64,000 nucleotides of DNA from NCBI GenBank assembly GCA_004212135.1, contig RXIE01000127.1, forward strand, positions 1 to 64,000, read 5' to 3'. The position numbers and the translations under genes are program-made. The notes beneath the pieces are model-generated. The model saw only the letters and a program-made list of their open reading frames with translations. It was not told where the DNA came from and did no database searches. Positions 56,036 through 63,888 of the stretch are shown piece after piece. Every line of letters begins with the position of its first letter. The first letter of the stretch is position 1. The DNA comes from Candidatus Methanophagales archaeon ANME-1-THS (GTDB lineage: Archaea > Halobacteriota > Syntropharchaeia > Alkanophagales > Methanospirareceae).

Positions 56036-57289
56036 ATGGAGAAGAGAAGGACGATCGCGGAGATAAATGCGAAACTAGAAAACGGCGAAGGGGTGATTAT
56101 GACCGCCGAGGAGCTTTGTAATCGTCTGCGGAGTGGTGAGGATATCAGATTTGAGGATGTGGATGTCGTCACCTCGGCGACTTGCGGCGTGATGAGTGGA
56201 ACGTATGCCATTCTTTCGTTCCAAGTTGCTGAACGAGAAGCGTTCGAGCGAGCAACAACGATTTTACTGAACGGTGTGCCCGGATTCGTGGGTCCGTGCC
56301 CGAACGAGCGGCTCGGGGTTGTTGATCTACTTGTGTATGGCACGTCTCACGCGAATGAGCGCTATGGGGGCGGGCACCTCTTCAGGGATTTGGTCGCGCA
56401 GAAAGAGATAGAAGTGGCAGTTGGAACTGTTGAAGGACGGAGTATTAAAACCACAACGTCTCTTGAGGAGATCCCTGTTGCGAGATTGTGCAGTACGAGG
56501 AACGCATTTAAGAATTACTATGCATTTGTGAATGCCCATGAGAATGCGGTGAGTTCGATATTCGGAGTGGACAGGTTTAAAGGACCCTTCAAGGAACTGA
56601 CGTTCTCGGGCTGTGGTGAGTTGAATCCATTAGAAAAAGACCCCTTCAGGGAGACAATTGGCATTGGTACGAAGATCTTGATGAACGGGGCGGTGGGTTT
56701 TGTGATCGGAGAAGGCACCCGAAGTTCACCAGAAAAGCCAAATTTGATGGGTATTGCGGATATGCACGGGATGTTTCCTGAGTTTCTCGGCGGCTTTCGG
56801 ACCGCTGCTGGCCCCGAGGTCTTTTATTCCTGGGCAGTCCCTATTCCAATAGTGAACGAGCACGTGCTTGAGAACGCAGGGAAGCGGGATGAAGAGATAA
56901 GGCTTGGAGTCCTTGATATCCATAATAGGCTCCCGGTCGGTGAAATAACCTATGCGGATGTCTGGCATGACTTTTCCGTACGGTTTGATCGCTCTGCGTG
57001 TCTCGAATGTGATGAGTGTCAGGTTGCCAGCTCGTGCCCTGCCGATGCGTTTGATGGAGAGGCTAAGGAGGTGCATGAGGATTTCTGTTGCAACTGTGGC
57101 ACCTGTGTGCAGGTCTGCAAGGGTGGTGCATTCAGTTGTAATCTCGGTGTTGTCCATCTTTCGGGACGAGAGATCCCTGTAACACTGCGTCAATCAGACA
57201 GGAAAAAGGCAGTAAAGCTGGCAGAAATGCTGAAGAGCAAGATTCTGGATGGTGAGTTTGTACTCGCAGAGCCTGTAAGCAGGCTTTAA
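56036..57289 (+). CDS. COG1900/DUF39 homocysteine-biosynthesis-type protein with ferredoxin domain (methanogenesis marker 16-like)
   Basis: The 417-residue protein has the DUF39 core (VDVVTSATCGVMSGTYAI, GPCPNERLG, LTFSGCGELNPLEKDP) and a C-terminal two-cluster ferredoxin (CLECDECQVASSCP, CCNCGTCVQVC). Family members in methanogens take part in turning aspartate semialdehyde into homocysteine by reductive sulfur insertion. In this operon, placed between a Hdr-like protein and coenzyme M genes, the parallel reaction would be sulfoacetaldehyde to coenzyme M. That is inference. It starts 12 bases after the Hdr-like gene. Confidence 0.82.
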   Translation: MEKRRTIAEINAKLENGEGVIMTAEELCNRLRSGEDIRFEDVDVVTSATCGVMSGTYAILSFQVAEREAFERATTILLNGVPGFVGPCPNERLGVVDLLVYGTSHANERYGGGHLFRDLVAQKEIEVAVGTVEGRSIKTTTSLEEIPVARLCSTRNAFKNYYAFVNAHENAVSSIFGVDRFKGPFKELTFSGCGELNPLEKDPFRETIGIGTKILMNGAVGFVIGEGTRSSPEKPNLMGIADMHGMFPEFLGGFRTAAGPEVFYSWAVPIPIVNEHVLENAGKRDEEIRLGVLDIHNRLPVGEITYADVWHDFSVRFDRSACLECDECQVASSCPADAFDGEAKEVHEDFCCNCGTCVQVCKGGAFSCNLGVVHLSGREIPVTLRQSDRKKAVKLAEMLKSKILDGEFVLAEPVSRL

Positions 57290-57315
57290 TCCTTGAAGGT
57301 GATGGAAGAAGCACG

Positions 57316-58662
57316 ATGAACGAGGCAAAGTATCACCTGGAATGTTTGGAATGCAGGCACGTAATCGCCGACAGCTATACCAATACCTGCCCTGAAGGTC
57401 ATGATTCGTTATTAAGAACGGTTTATAAGAGCAAGAGGATAAGGAAACGTTCGGGGCAAGGGATGTTCAACTATATCGATTGGCTCCCGGTAGAAGCAAC
57501 AGTGCCCGTAAACACGAATCCGATTACCTACAAAAGCGAGGAATTGGGAAAAGAATTAGGATTGGAAAATTTGTATGTCAGTTTCAGTGGTTACTGGCCC
57601 GAGAAGGGTGTGTTTATGAAGACCTGTACCTTCAAGGAGTTAGAAGCGCTCCCTACCCTCCTGCGTGCACACGAGCGGGCAGGTGAGAAGATCCTGGTCG
57701 TGGCATCTGCAGGAAATACCTCACGCGCATTCGCAGAGTTCTCCGCCATGACCGGTATGCCGGTGGTGACCATCGTGCCACACAGGTATACCCACCGGAT
57801 GTGGACCACGACGGAAGATCACGAGAGCATCTTCCTCATCGCGGTGGATGGCGATTATTCAGATGCAAGTGCGGCGAGCAAGGAGATAGTGAATAAACCC
57901 TTACAGGGTTTTCGGGGTCAACGGGGCGGAGCCCCGTTAATGGCGGGGTTAATAGAAGAAGGAGGGGTAAGAAATGTGGCTCGAAGGGATGGAATGGGCG
58001 TTGTGGAACTTGAAGCTGCATGGTGTATGAAGGCGTTGCCTGATTATTATGTGCAAGCGGTGGGCAGTGGCACGGGTGCGATTGCGGCATGGGAAGCGTT
58101 TATCCGGCTGATTGGTGATGGACGATTCGGTGAAAGGATGCCGAAGATTGTGATTGCACAGAACCTCCCGTTTGCTCCCATGTTCAGTGCATGGCAGGAT
58201 GGTCGAGCGGAGCTCATCGCGGCTAAAGACCTGAGCAATGCCGAAGCGGCAATAAAGGCGATGTATGCCAATATTCTTTCTACCCGAAACCCGCCTTATA
58301 GCATCAAAGGGGGCGTCTATGAGATGCTGAGGAGTTCTCAAGGGACGATATACGGAATAACGAACGACGAGGCGAGGGAAGCTGAGAAGCTCTTCGAGAG
58401 TGAGGAGGGGATAGATTTAGATCCCGCGGCATCAGTAGCAGTCGCTTCTTTGATGCACGCGGTTGACGAAGGCTTTGTGGAAAAAAAGGATAGAATTCTG
58501 TTGAATATCACGGGCGGCGGCTATAAGCGATTGAAGGAGGAGTGTGCACTGTACCACGTAGAAGCGCGAATGGAACTGCACTCACATGCGGTGGGTCAAT
58601 TACCGGTCGATGAACTTGAAAGAGAGCTAAAGGAGTTCGTTACGGGTTTATACGTAGGGTAA
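57316..58662 (+). CDS. Cysteate synthase with an in-frame repeat-encoded insertion
   Basis: Cysteate synthase uses PLP to make cysteate from phosphoserine and sulfite in the Methanosarcinales route to coenzyme M; it derives from threonine synthase. The 448-residue protein has an N-terminal zinc-type CLEC...C lead, PLP lysine in GVFMKTCTFKE (K102), SAGNTSRAF, GGVRNVARRDGMG and QAVGSGTGAIAAWEAF. Residues 193-206 (NKPLQGFRGQRGGA) are encoded by a 42-nt repeat also present in comDE and look foreign to the fold. Threonine synthase is the alternative call, but the comDE neighbour argues against it. Confidence 0.85.
   Translation: MNEAKYHLECLECRHVIADSYTNTCPEGHDSLLRTVYKSKRIRKRSGQGMFNYIDWLPVEATVPVNTNPITYKSEELGKELGLENLYVSFSGYWPEKGVFMKTCTFKELEALPTLLRAHERAGEKILVVASAGNTSRAFAEFSAMTGMPVVTIVPHRYTHRMWTTTEDHESIFLIAVDGDYSDASAASKEIVNKPLQGFRGQRGGAPLMAGLIEEGGVRNVARRDGMGVVELEAAWCMKALPDYYVQAVGSGTGAIAAWEAFIRLIGDGRFGERMPKIVIAQNLPFAPMFSAWQDGRAELIAAKDLSNAEAAIKAMYANILSTRNPPYSIKGGVYEMLRSSQGTIYGITNDEAREAEKLFESEEGIDLDPAASVAVASLMHAVDEGFVEKKDRILLNITGGGYKRLKEECALYHVEARMELHSHAVGQLPVDELERELKEFVTGLYVG
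57892..57938 (+). repeat. Two-hairpin palindromic repeat inserted in frame in cysteate synthase (copy A)
   Basis: Bases 57892-57933 are identical to 59440-59481. The element folds as two tandem hairpins: AAACCCT-TAC-AGGGTTT (57895-57911) and AACGGGGC-GGA-GCCCCGTT (57920-57938). It stays open in the host frame, encoding NKPLQGFRGQRGGA. It resembles protein-coding palindromic elements such as those described in Rickettsia. Confidence 0.9.
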
Positions 58663-58680
58663 ACATGAGCTGAGGATACC

Positions 58681-59853
58681 ATGTATCAAACCGAGCGGGA
58701 CGTGTTAGAACTCATAAAGAGAAATAACATAGAGGTTGTCTCAACGCTCCCGTGCGAGAAACTAAGTGCTCTGTTGCGGCTTGTCGCGGACGAACGAGCA
58801 TTTTGTCATGTGGGTTTGAACCGTGAGGAGAATGGCGTTGGTATCTCCGCAGGTGTTTCGCTCGCGGGGGGAAGACCGCTCATGATCATCCAGAGCACGG
58901 GTTTAGGGAATTCACTCACTGCTCTGATGTCGCTCACCGTTACGTATGGGCTGCCGTTACCCATCATCGCGAGCTGGCGTGGCGTTTACAAGGAGCAGAT
59001 AGAGGCGCAGGTCCCGTTTGGAAAGGCGCTGCCCGGCGTTTTAGATGCATTGGGGCTGAACTACACGCTCATCGAGGACTCCTCACAAATCGGGTTAGTA
59101 GACGATGCTATCCAGGACGCCTTTGCTCATGAAAGACCGCATATAGCACTCATCTCGCCGAGAACATGGGGAAGCGATGAGGTGAGTAAAGAAAACACCG
59201 GTCCGCACCGGAAGAGATCTTTCACCGTGACGTATGAAGGAGAATATCAGGAGCCGGAGATGCGAAGATACGATGCGATACGGATAATCACCGAATATCT
59301 GGATGAAGAAGCCGTGATTGCGAACATCGGTGTCCCAAGCAAGGAACTGTATGCCGCCCAAGACCGCGCTTTAAATTTTTACATGCTCGGGAGTCTGGGT
59401 CAAGCGTCCTCTATTGGATTGGGCGTCGCATTGAAGACAAATAAACCCTTACAGGGTTTTCGGGGTCAACGGGGCGGAGCCTTGTTGAGAGAGACGGTAG
59501 TACTCGATGGGGATGGAAGCCTGCTGATGAGCGATATCTTGCCGGTGGTAGGGGAGCAGAAGCCGAAGAATCTTTCTATCATTTGCCTGGATAATGGCAC
59601 ATGGGGGAGCACCGGAGATCAGCCGGTAGCTTTTGCAGGAGATATCGCGCTGATGGCGATCGGTGCAGGCATGGAGAATACGATGAAGATATACAGGGAA
59701 GAAGAGCTGCGGCACGCCTTAGAAGGGTTATACGAGAAGGCGGGTCCGAGATTTCTCCAGGTCGTGATTAAACCAGGCAATGCACCCATACGGAACATAC
59801 CTTTGAGCGCATCGCAGATAAAGCGACGATTCATGGCTGCGCTGCTTCCATAA
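58681..59853 (+). CDS. comDE: Sulfopyruvate decarboxylase, fused ComD-ComE, with an in-frame repeat-encoded insertion
   Basis: The enzyme decarboxylates sulfopyruvate to sulfoacetaldehyde in coenzyme M biosynthesis using thiamine diphosphate. The 390-residue protein has the ComD-like part (residues 1-165, with HVGLNREENGVGISAG) and the ComE-like part with the ThDP motif GDGSLLM...LDNGTWGSTG. Residues 254-267 are encoded by the 42-nt repeat, 10 residues before the GDGS motif, in what should be a surface loop. It follows cysteate synthase by 18 bases. Confidence 0.9.
   Translation: MYQTERDVLELIKRNNIEVVSTLPCEKLSALLRLVADERAFCHVGLNREENGVGISAGVSLAGGRPLMIIQSTGLGNSLTALMSLTVTYGLPLPIIASWRGVYKEQIEAQVPFGKALPGVLDALGLNYTLIEDSSQIGLVDDAIQDAFAHERPHIALISPRTWGSDEVSKENTGPHRKRSFTVTYEGEYQEPEMRRYDAIRIITEYLDEEAVIANIGVPSKELYAAQDRALNFYMLGSLGQASSIGLGVALKTNKPLQGFRGQRGGALLRETVVLDGDGSLLMSDILPVVGEQKPKNLSIICLDNGTWGSTGDQPVAFAGDIALMAIGAGMENTMKIYREEELRHALEGLYEKAGPRFLQVVIKPGNAPIRNIPLSASQIKRRFMAALLP
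59440..59486 (+). repeat. Two-hairpin palindromic repeat inserted in frame in comDE (copy B)
   Basis: Bases 59440-59481 are identical to 57892-57933 and are in the same reading frame, giving the same 14 residues. The second hairpin's 3' arm is GCCTTGTT instead of GCCCCGTT: both C-to-T changes keep pairing as G-U, which is consistent with selection or drift limited by RNA structure. Confidence 0.9.
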
Positions 59854-59904
59854 TGATACCTAGTTGTACACTGAAACCAGGAATTCTTCGGGTATATTTA
59901 TACA

Positions 59905-59945
59905 TTTGGGTAATTTAGTGCACAAAAAATAGAAATATTTAAATA
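59905..59945 (+). promoter_or_regulatory. Promoter-operator of the sulfonate transporter operon (copy B)
   Basis: The palindrome-like TTTAGTGCACAAAA (59913-59926) is followed by AATAGAAATATTTAAATA, a BRE/TATA box at about 59936-59945. Arrangement and sequence match 54355-54391 before the coenzyme M operon, with a two-base insertion in the A-run. This indicates common control of the two operons. Confidence 0.65.
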
Positions 59946-60010
59946 CCGCAAGTTAATAGAATGACACGGATACAACGAGTGGGTGATACAAAGTATGAGG
60001 AGGAGTTGAT

Positions 60011-61039
60011 ATGGAACGAAGAAGCAGAGCCAGTTTAGTAGCTCTTGGGGGATTCATTGTGGTGGTCGTGATCTTCTTAGGCTGTATAGAAGAAGAGCCA
60101 AAGATTACCAAGATAAATATGGGATATCAACCGAGCACGCACCAACTGGCAGCGATGGTTGCGGCTGAGAAGGGCTGGGGAGAAAGACCGTTGCGCACTT
60201 ACGGCATCGAAGATGTTGAACTCCGTTTATTCCCTTCAGGACCGCCTGAGATGACTGCAATGATTGCCGGAGATCTTGACATTGCCTACGTCGGGGCAGC
60301 ACCACCTATCGCTGCGATGTATGAGGGCCTGGATGCCAAGATCGTGGCGGGCGTCAATGTAGCGGGATCTGCAATCGCTGTCCGCCCCGAACTCGTCGAG
60401 GCCTATGAACGTGACGGGGTAGGTTCATTGAAGGGAAAAACCATTGCCACCTATCCACCGGGTTCTATTCAGTATACCATCCTTTCTCAATGGCTCCTGG
60501 ATAATACCATTGATCCTGCGAAGGATGTAGATATAAAAGCAATGGCGCCGAGCGATGCTGTTTCCGCTCTAGGAGCGAAGTCCGTCGATGCGGTCTTTCT
60601 CCCCAGCCCCCATCCTGAAATAATCGAAGCTGAGGGCACTGGAAAAATCGTTAAATGGTCAGGCGAGATCTGGCCAAACCACGCCTGCTGTTGCCTGGTT
60701 GCGAGTGAGAAGATGATTCGGGAACATCCGGATATTGTTACACAGCTCATAAAAACACACATCAATGCGACCACGTATATAAACGAACATCCGGACGAAG
60801 CGGCGGAGATCTTCGCCAAGTGGCAGGGAGGAGATGTCGCAACAATAAAGCAGTCCATTAAGATATCGGATTCCCGCTGGATTCACGATCCGCATCTGCA
60901 AATCGAGAGTTCGCTCACGTATGCGCTTGATATCTACAAGCTTAACAGAGAGCGATACGAGGCAAAAGGCATAAAACCGCTCACCGAAGATGATATCTTT
61001 GATACCAGTTTCTACGATAAGATAACGGGCTACAAATGA
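60011..61039 (+). CDS. ABC transporter substrate-binding lipoprotein (sulfonate/taurine type)
   Basis: A 342-residue COG0715-type binding protein. The N-terminal helix ends in IFLGC, a lipobox-like site with the anchoring Cys at residue 25. The fold signatures are GYQPSTHQLAAMVAAEKGW, GDLDIAYVGAAPPIAAM and NVAGSAIAV. Related proteins bind taurine, alkanesulfonates, nitrate or thiamine precursors. Shared control with the coenzyme M genes favours a sulfonate ligand (inference). It overlaps the permease gene by 4 bases. Confidence 0.88.
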   Translation: MERRSRASLVALGGFIVVVVIFLGCIEEEPKITKINMGYQPSTHQLAAMVAAEKGWGERPLRTYGIEDVELRLFPSGPPEMTAMIAGDLDIAYVGAAPPIAAMYEGLDAKIVAGVNVAGSAIAVRPELVEAYERDGVGSLKGKTIATYPPGSIQYTILSQWLLDNTIDPAKDVDIKAMAPSDAVSALGAKSVDAVFLPSPHPEIIEAEGTGKIVKWSGEIWPNHACCCLVASEKMIREHPDIVTQLIKTHINATTYINEHPDEAAEIFAKWQGGDVATIKQSIKISDSRWIHDPHLQIESSLTYALDIYKLNRERYEAKGIKPLTEDDIFDTSFYDKITGYK

Positions 61040-61815
61040 AGCTACCGGCTGCGGTACGAGATAAAGGAATCGTCTTAGTGCCTCTGCTCACCACCATTAT
61101 TCTCTGGGAGGTCCTGGCGAGATATGTGGTCAAGAACCCCGCCTTCTTGCCAAGATTCTCAGAGGTTATTTTTGCATTTTATCTGCTTCGAGAGCGTATA
61201 ATCCCTGATATACTGGTCAGTCTCCTCCATTTTGGTATTGGCCTGCTGCTAGCATTTTCCCTCGCACTTCCGCTCGCAATTGCTATGGGCTGGTTCAAGA
61301 CGATATTCAGAGCTCTGGATCCGCTTATCGAGATCCTGAGACCGATACCTCCGCTTGCATGGATACCGCTCGCCATTGTCTGGTTTCACCTGACCCACTA
61401 TGCGGCTGGCTTTATTATCTTCCTCGGTGCATTCTTTCCGATTCTGATTGACAGTTATACCGGGTTCAGGAACGTGCCGCGGGTGTTAGTCGAAACAGGC
61501 AAGGTATTGGGCTGCATTGGCGATAAAAAGCTGATACGATACGTTGCGTTTCCCTTTGCGCTTCCCTCGATTGCGACGGGCACTCGTGTGGGCATGGGAG
61601 TTGGGTGGATGTGTGTGGTCGCGGCGGAGATGTTCGGGGTGAGTAGAAATGGGCTGGGTTACCGGCTCTTCAACGAGTTTTACTACTGGAAGCAGATGGA
61701 TTATGTCATTGCCTACATGCTTATTTTAGGATTGATCTCTCTGCTTCTGGACCGCATGTTCAGGCATTATATAGAGGAGAACCTATTTAGATGGAGGAAG
61801 GGGATAGTCAAATAG
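61036..61815 (+). CDS. ABC transporter permease (sulfonate/taurine type)
   Basis: A 259-residue SsuC/TauC-type permease with about six helices. The EAA loop is in VLVETGKVLGCIGDKKLIRYVAF, and LRPIPPLAWIPLAIVWF is the family hallmark. It ends with TAG and is followed 1 base later by the ATPase gene. Confidence 0.9.
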   Translation: MKLPAAVRDKGIVLVPLLTTIILWEVLARYVVKNPAFLPRFSEVIFAFYLLRERIIPDILVSLLHFGIGLLLAFSLALPLAIAMGWFKTIFRALDPLIEILRPIPPLAWIPLAIVWFHLTHYAAGFIIFLGAFFPILIDSYTGFRNVPRVLVETGKVLGCIGDKKLIRYVAFPFALPSIATGTRVGMGVGWMCVVAAEMFGVSRNGLGYRLFNEFYYWKQMDYVIAYMLILGLISLLLDRMFRHYIEENLFRWRKGIVK

Positions 61816-61816
61816 C

Positions 61817-62575
61817 ATGAACCACAAGCTCACGCTTCGCAATGTCTCGAAGACGTATAATTCGGAGGAAGGCGAGATAAAGGCAGTGGAGCATATCAAT
61901 CTCGAAGTCAAGCCGACCGAATTTTTATGCATCGTCGGTCCCTCGGGCTGTGGCAAAACGACCTTGCTCAGAATGGTAGCGGGGTTAGACTATCCAACCA
62001 GTGGCGAGATTATCTTAGATGGCGCGCACGTGAGCGGTCCTTCTCCGGACAGAGGGATGGTCTTCCAGGAATTCTCGTTATTCCCGTGGAGAACCGTCTT
62101 GAAGAATGTGGAATTTGGACTGGAGATCCGCGGGGTGCAGGAGAGACGAAGAATCGCAGAGCAGTACCTGGAGCTTGTCGGTCTCCTGGACTTTAAAAAT
62201 TGTTACCCGCAGGAACTTTCAGGCGGCATGAAGCAGCGAGTAGCGATCGCACGAGCGCTTGCCACCAACCCTTCTGTGTTATTAATGGATGAACCATTTG
62301 GCTCGGTGGATGCGCAGACGAGGAATGTGCTGCAAGAAGAGCTGCTGAGAATCTGGGAGAGAACCGAGAAGACCATTATGTTCGTGACCCATAGCGTTGA
62401 TGAAGCGGTATACCTCGCGGATCGAGTTGCGGTGATGTCCGCACGACCCGGTCGAATCATCCAGTGCATGAAGATTGACATACCACGACCCCGAAAGCGA
62501 ACGAGCGTAGAGACAAATGTGATTCGAGAGAAGCTCCTTACCCTCCTGGTTTCACAGTACCCACGAATAGGCTGA
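61817..62575 (+). CDS. ABC transporter ATPase (sulfonate/taurine type)
   Basis: A 252-residue SsuB/TauB-type ATPase with Walker A GPSGCGKT, the signature ELSGGMKQRVAIARAL, Walker B LLMDEPFGSVD, and a typical MFVTHSVDEAVYLADRV. Last gene of the transporter operon. Confidence 0.93.
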   Translation: MNHKLTLRNVSKTYNSEEGEIKAVEHINLEVKPTEFLCIVGPSGCGKTTLLRMVAGLDYPTSGEIILDGAHVSGPSPDRGMVFQEFSLFPWRTVLKNVEFGLEIRGVQERRRIAEQYLELVGLLDFKNCYPQELSGGMKQRVAIARALATNPSVLLMDEPFGSVDAQTRNVLQEELLRIWERTEKTIMFVTHSVDEAVYLADRVAVMSARPGRIIQCMKIDIPRPRKRTSVETNVIREKLLTLLVSQYPRIG

Positions 62576-62594
62576 GGTATCAATGGCTTATGCT

Positions 62595-62819
62595 TTAAAA
62601 TACCGTTGGTATAAATCTAAATCTCCATGGTACTCGCCTCATATGTTCTTCATATTCTTTTCCAAATCTCTCTTTCATTACCTCCTCCTCCTCTCTAATT
62701 GCCGTTAATATGGTAAGTATAACAAAAATAATGACTGGAATTAAAATCCACACGATTCCCCACATAAATGCAAATCCGAAGTACAGAAGAATTAAACCAG
62801 GGTATAATGGGTGTCGCAT
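62595..62819 (-). CDS. ICMT/PEMT-like membrane methyltransferase, C-terminal part only
   Basis: A 74-residue C-terminal portion of an isoprenylcysteine-methyltransferase-like protein. The family signature MRHPLYPG opens it, followed by two helices and EEEEVMKERFGKEYEEHMRRVP. Related proteins are usually 150-200 residues. The frame continues open upstream with plausible sequence (IHEYSHKIHKEAH, ending at a TGA near 62920) but offers no start codon, so the gene is 5'-truncated or damaged. Confidence 0.6.
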   Translation of the reverse strand: MRHPLYPGLILLYFGFAFMWGIVWILIPVIIFVILTILTAIREEEEVMKERFGKEYEEHMRRVPWRFRFIPTVF

Positions 62820-62958
62820 CTTTGAATAATTCGCCTCAGTTATTAGTTTCTTAATTTTCTCAGATTCCTGATGTGCTTCTTTATGGATTTTATGGGAATA
62901 TTCATGAATGATTAATCCTCATAGAGGTGTTTATCCAGCAGACTATTCTTTCTCATAT

Positions 62959-63198
62959 TCAAATCACTTCATTATCAATTGGCTTCGGGTGATTTCGGAC
63001 AACTTCGGTATATACGACATCAATCGTATATTTTCCCAAATTGGAATGACATCCGAAACTTACTTCGTATATACCTCCCTTTAGCTGATTATTACTCTTC
63101 ATCTCCTTCAATCCCATCTCTAAATCTACGCGATTTCCAGTCGTGATTTTTCCAATCGAAGTTAAAAAGTTACTCTCTCCACGCCTCGCGCCACTCAC
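62959..63198 (-). CDS. Hypothetical 79-residue protein downstream of hsp20
   Basis: I do not recognise this protein. Its frame overlaps the end of hsp20 by 4 bases, suggesting translational coupling. The sequence has FLTSIGKITTGNRVDLEMGLKEMK and a strand-rich second half (YEVSFGCHSNLGKYTIDVVYTEV). No membrane segment or metal motif is seen. It may be genuine given the operon-like overlap, but codon evidence alone is weak. Confidence 0.5.
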   Translation of the reverse strand: MSGARRGESNFLTSIGKITTGNRVDLEMGLKEMKSNNQLKGGIYEVSFGCHSNLGKYTIDVVYTEVVRNHPKPIDNEVI

Positions 63199-63848
63199 TC
63201 CAGTGGTATAGCGGTCTTCTCCTTCTCAATCTCTCGTGCTTTCTTCTTTATCCGCACACTGAGTACCCCGTTTTTATAGGTTGCTTTTGCCGTCTCGGGC
63301 TTTACCAGCGTCTTGAACGCGACTTCCTTAAAATATCGTCGCCCATTTTCCGTCCTTATCTCTAACGTGTCATCAGCAGCATGCAACTTTATATCCTTCT
63401 TCTCGACACCAGGCAGTTCAGCGACAACTTCGTACGAATCACCATGATCAATCACATCGACGAGCGGTTCGCGCTCACCGTTCGGAAAGGGCTCGATTCG
63501 TCTATGCGACGCTTTTATATTCCCAAATTCCTTTATCTCCGGCTCTTTACCCGGCTCTTTGGTGTAGGAGAACCCGTAAATAAACGGGCCATATCGTTTA
63601 ACCTTACCTTCCGGCGTCTTCTCCTCGGTCATAAAACCCCTGAGTTCCTCCGGCATTCCCTCTTCTAACTTCCTCGCCATCTCCTCAAACGGGTCTCCAA
63701 CCCATCCTCCTCTGTCTTCCTGGTCCTTCTTCGCCATCCGCGAGAAATTCTCCCGGGATACCGCCGGCTGGTTGCTCAAATCCTCGAAGATCCGCTCCAT
63801 GTACCACTCGAGCAGATCAAAGATCGAGGGGCGCTTTCTCTTCTCCAT
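63195..63848 (-). CDS. hsp20: Hsp20-family small heat shock protein
   Basis: A 217-residue small heat shock protein. The alpha-crystallin domain occupies the C-terminal 90 residues (DVIDHGDSYEVVAELPGVEKK, then NGVLSVRIKK), followed by a short C-terminal tail with an I-P-L motif. The N-terminal extension of about 120 charged residues is longer than in most Hsp20 proteins but occurs in archaeal relatives. It acts as an ATP-independent holdase. Confidence 0.88.
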   Translation of the reverse strand: MEKRKRPSIFDLLEWYMERIFEDLSNQPAVSRENFSRMAKKDQEDRGGWVGDPFEEMARKLEEGMPEELRGFMTEEKTPEGKVKRYGPFIYGFSYTKEPGKEPEIKEFGNIKASHRRIEPFPNGEREPLVDVIDHGDSYEVVAELPGVEKKDIKLHAADDTLEIRTENGRRYFKEVAFKTLVKPETAKATYKNGVLSVRIKKKAREIEKEKTAIPLE

Positions 63849-63888
63849 AATTTATGCTTTACAATGCATTCTTAAAAAGGTTCGAGCG

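Noticed and set aside
57316..58662. Threonine synthase
   Set aside because: The fold is the same, but the neighbours (comDE, COG1900, Hdr-like) and the NVARRDGMG/QAVGSGTG pattern favour cysteate synthase.
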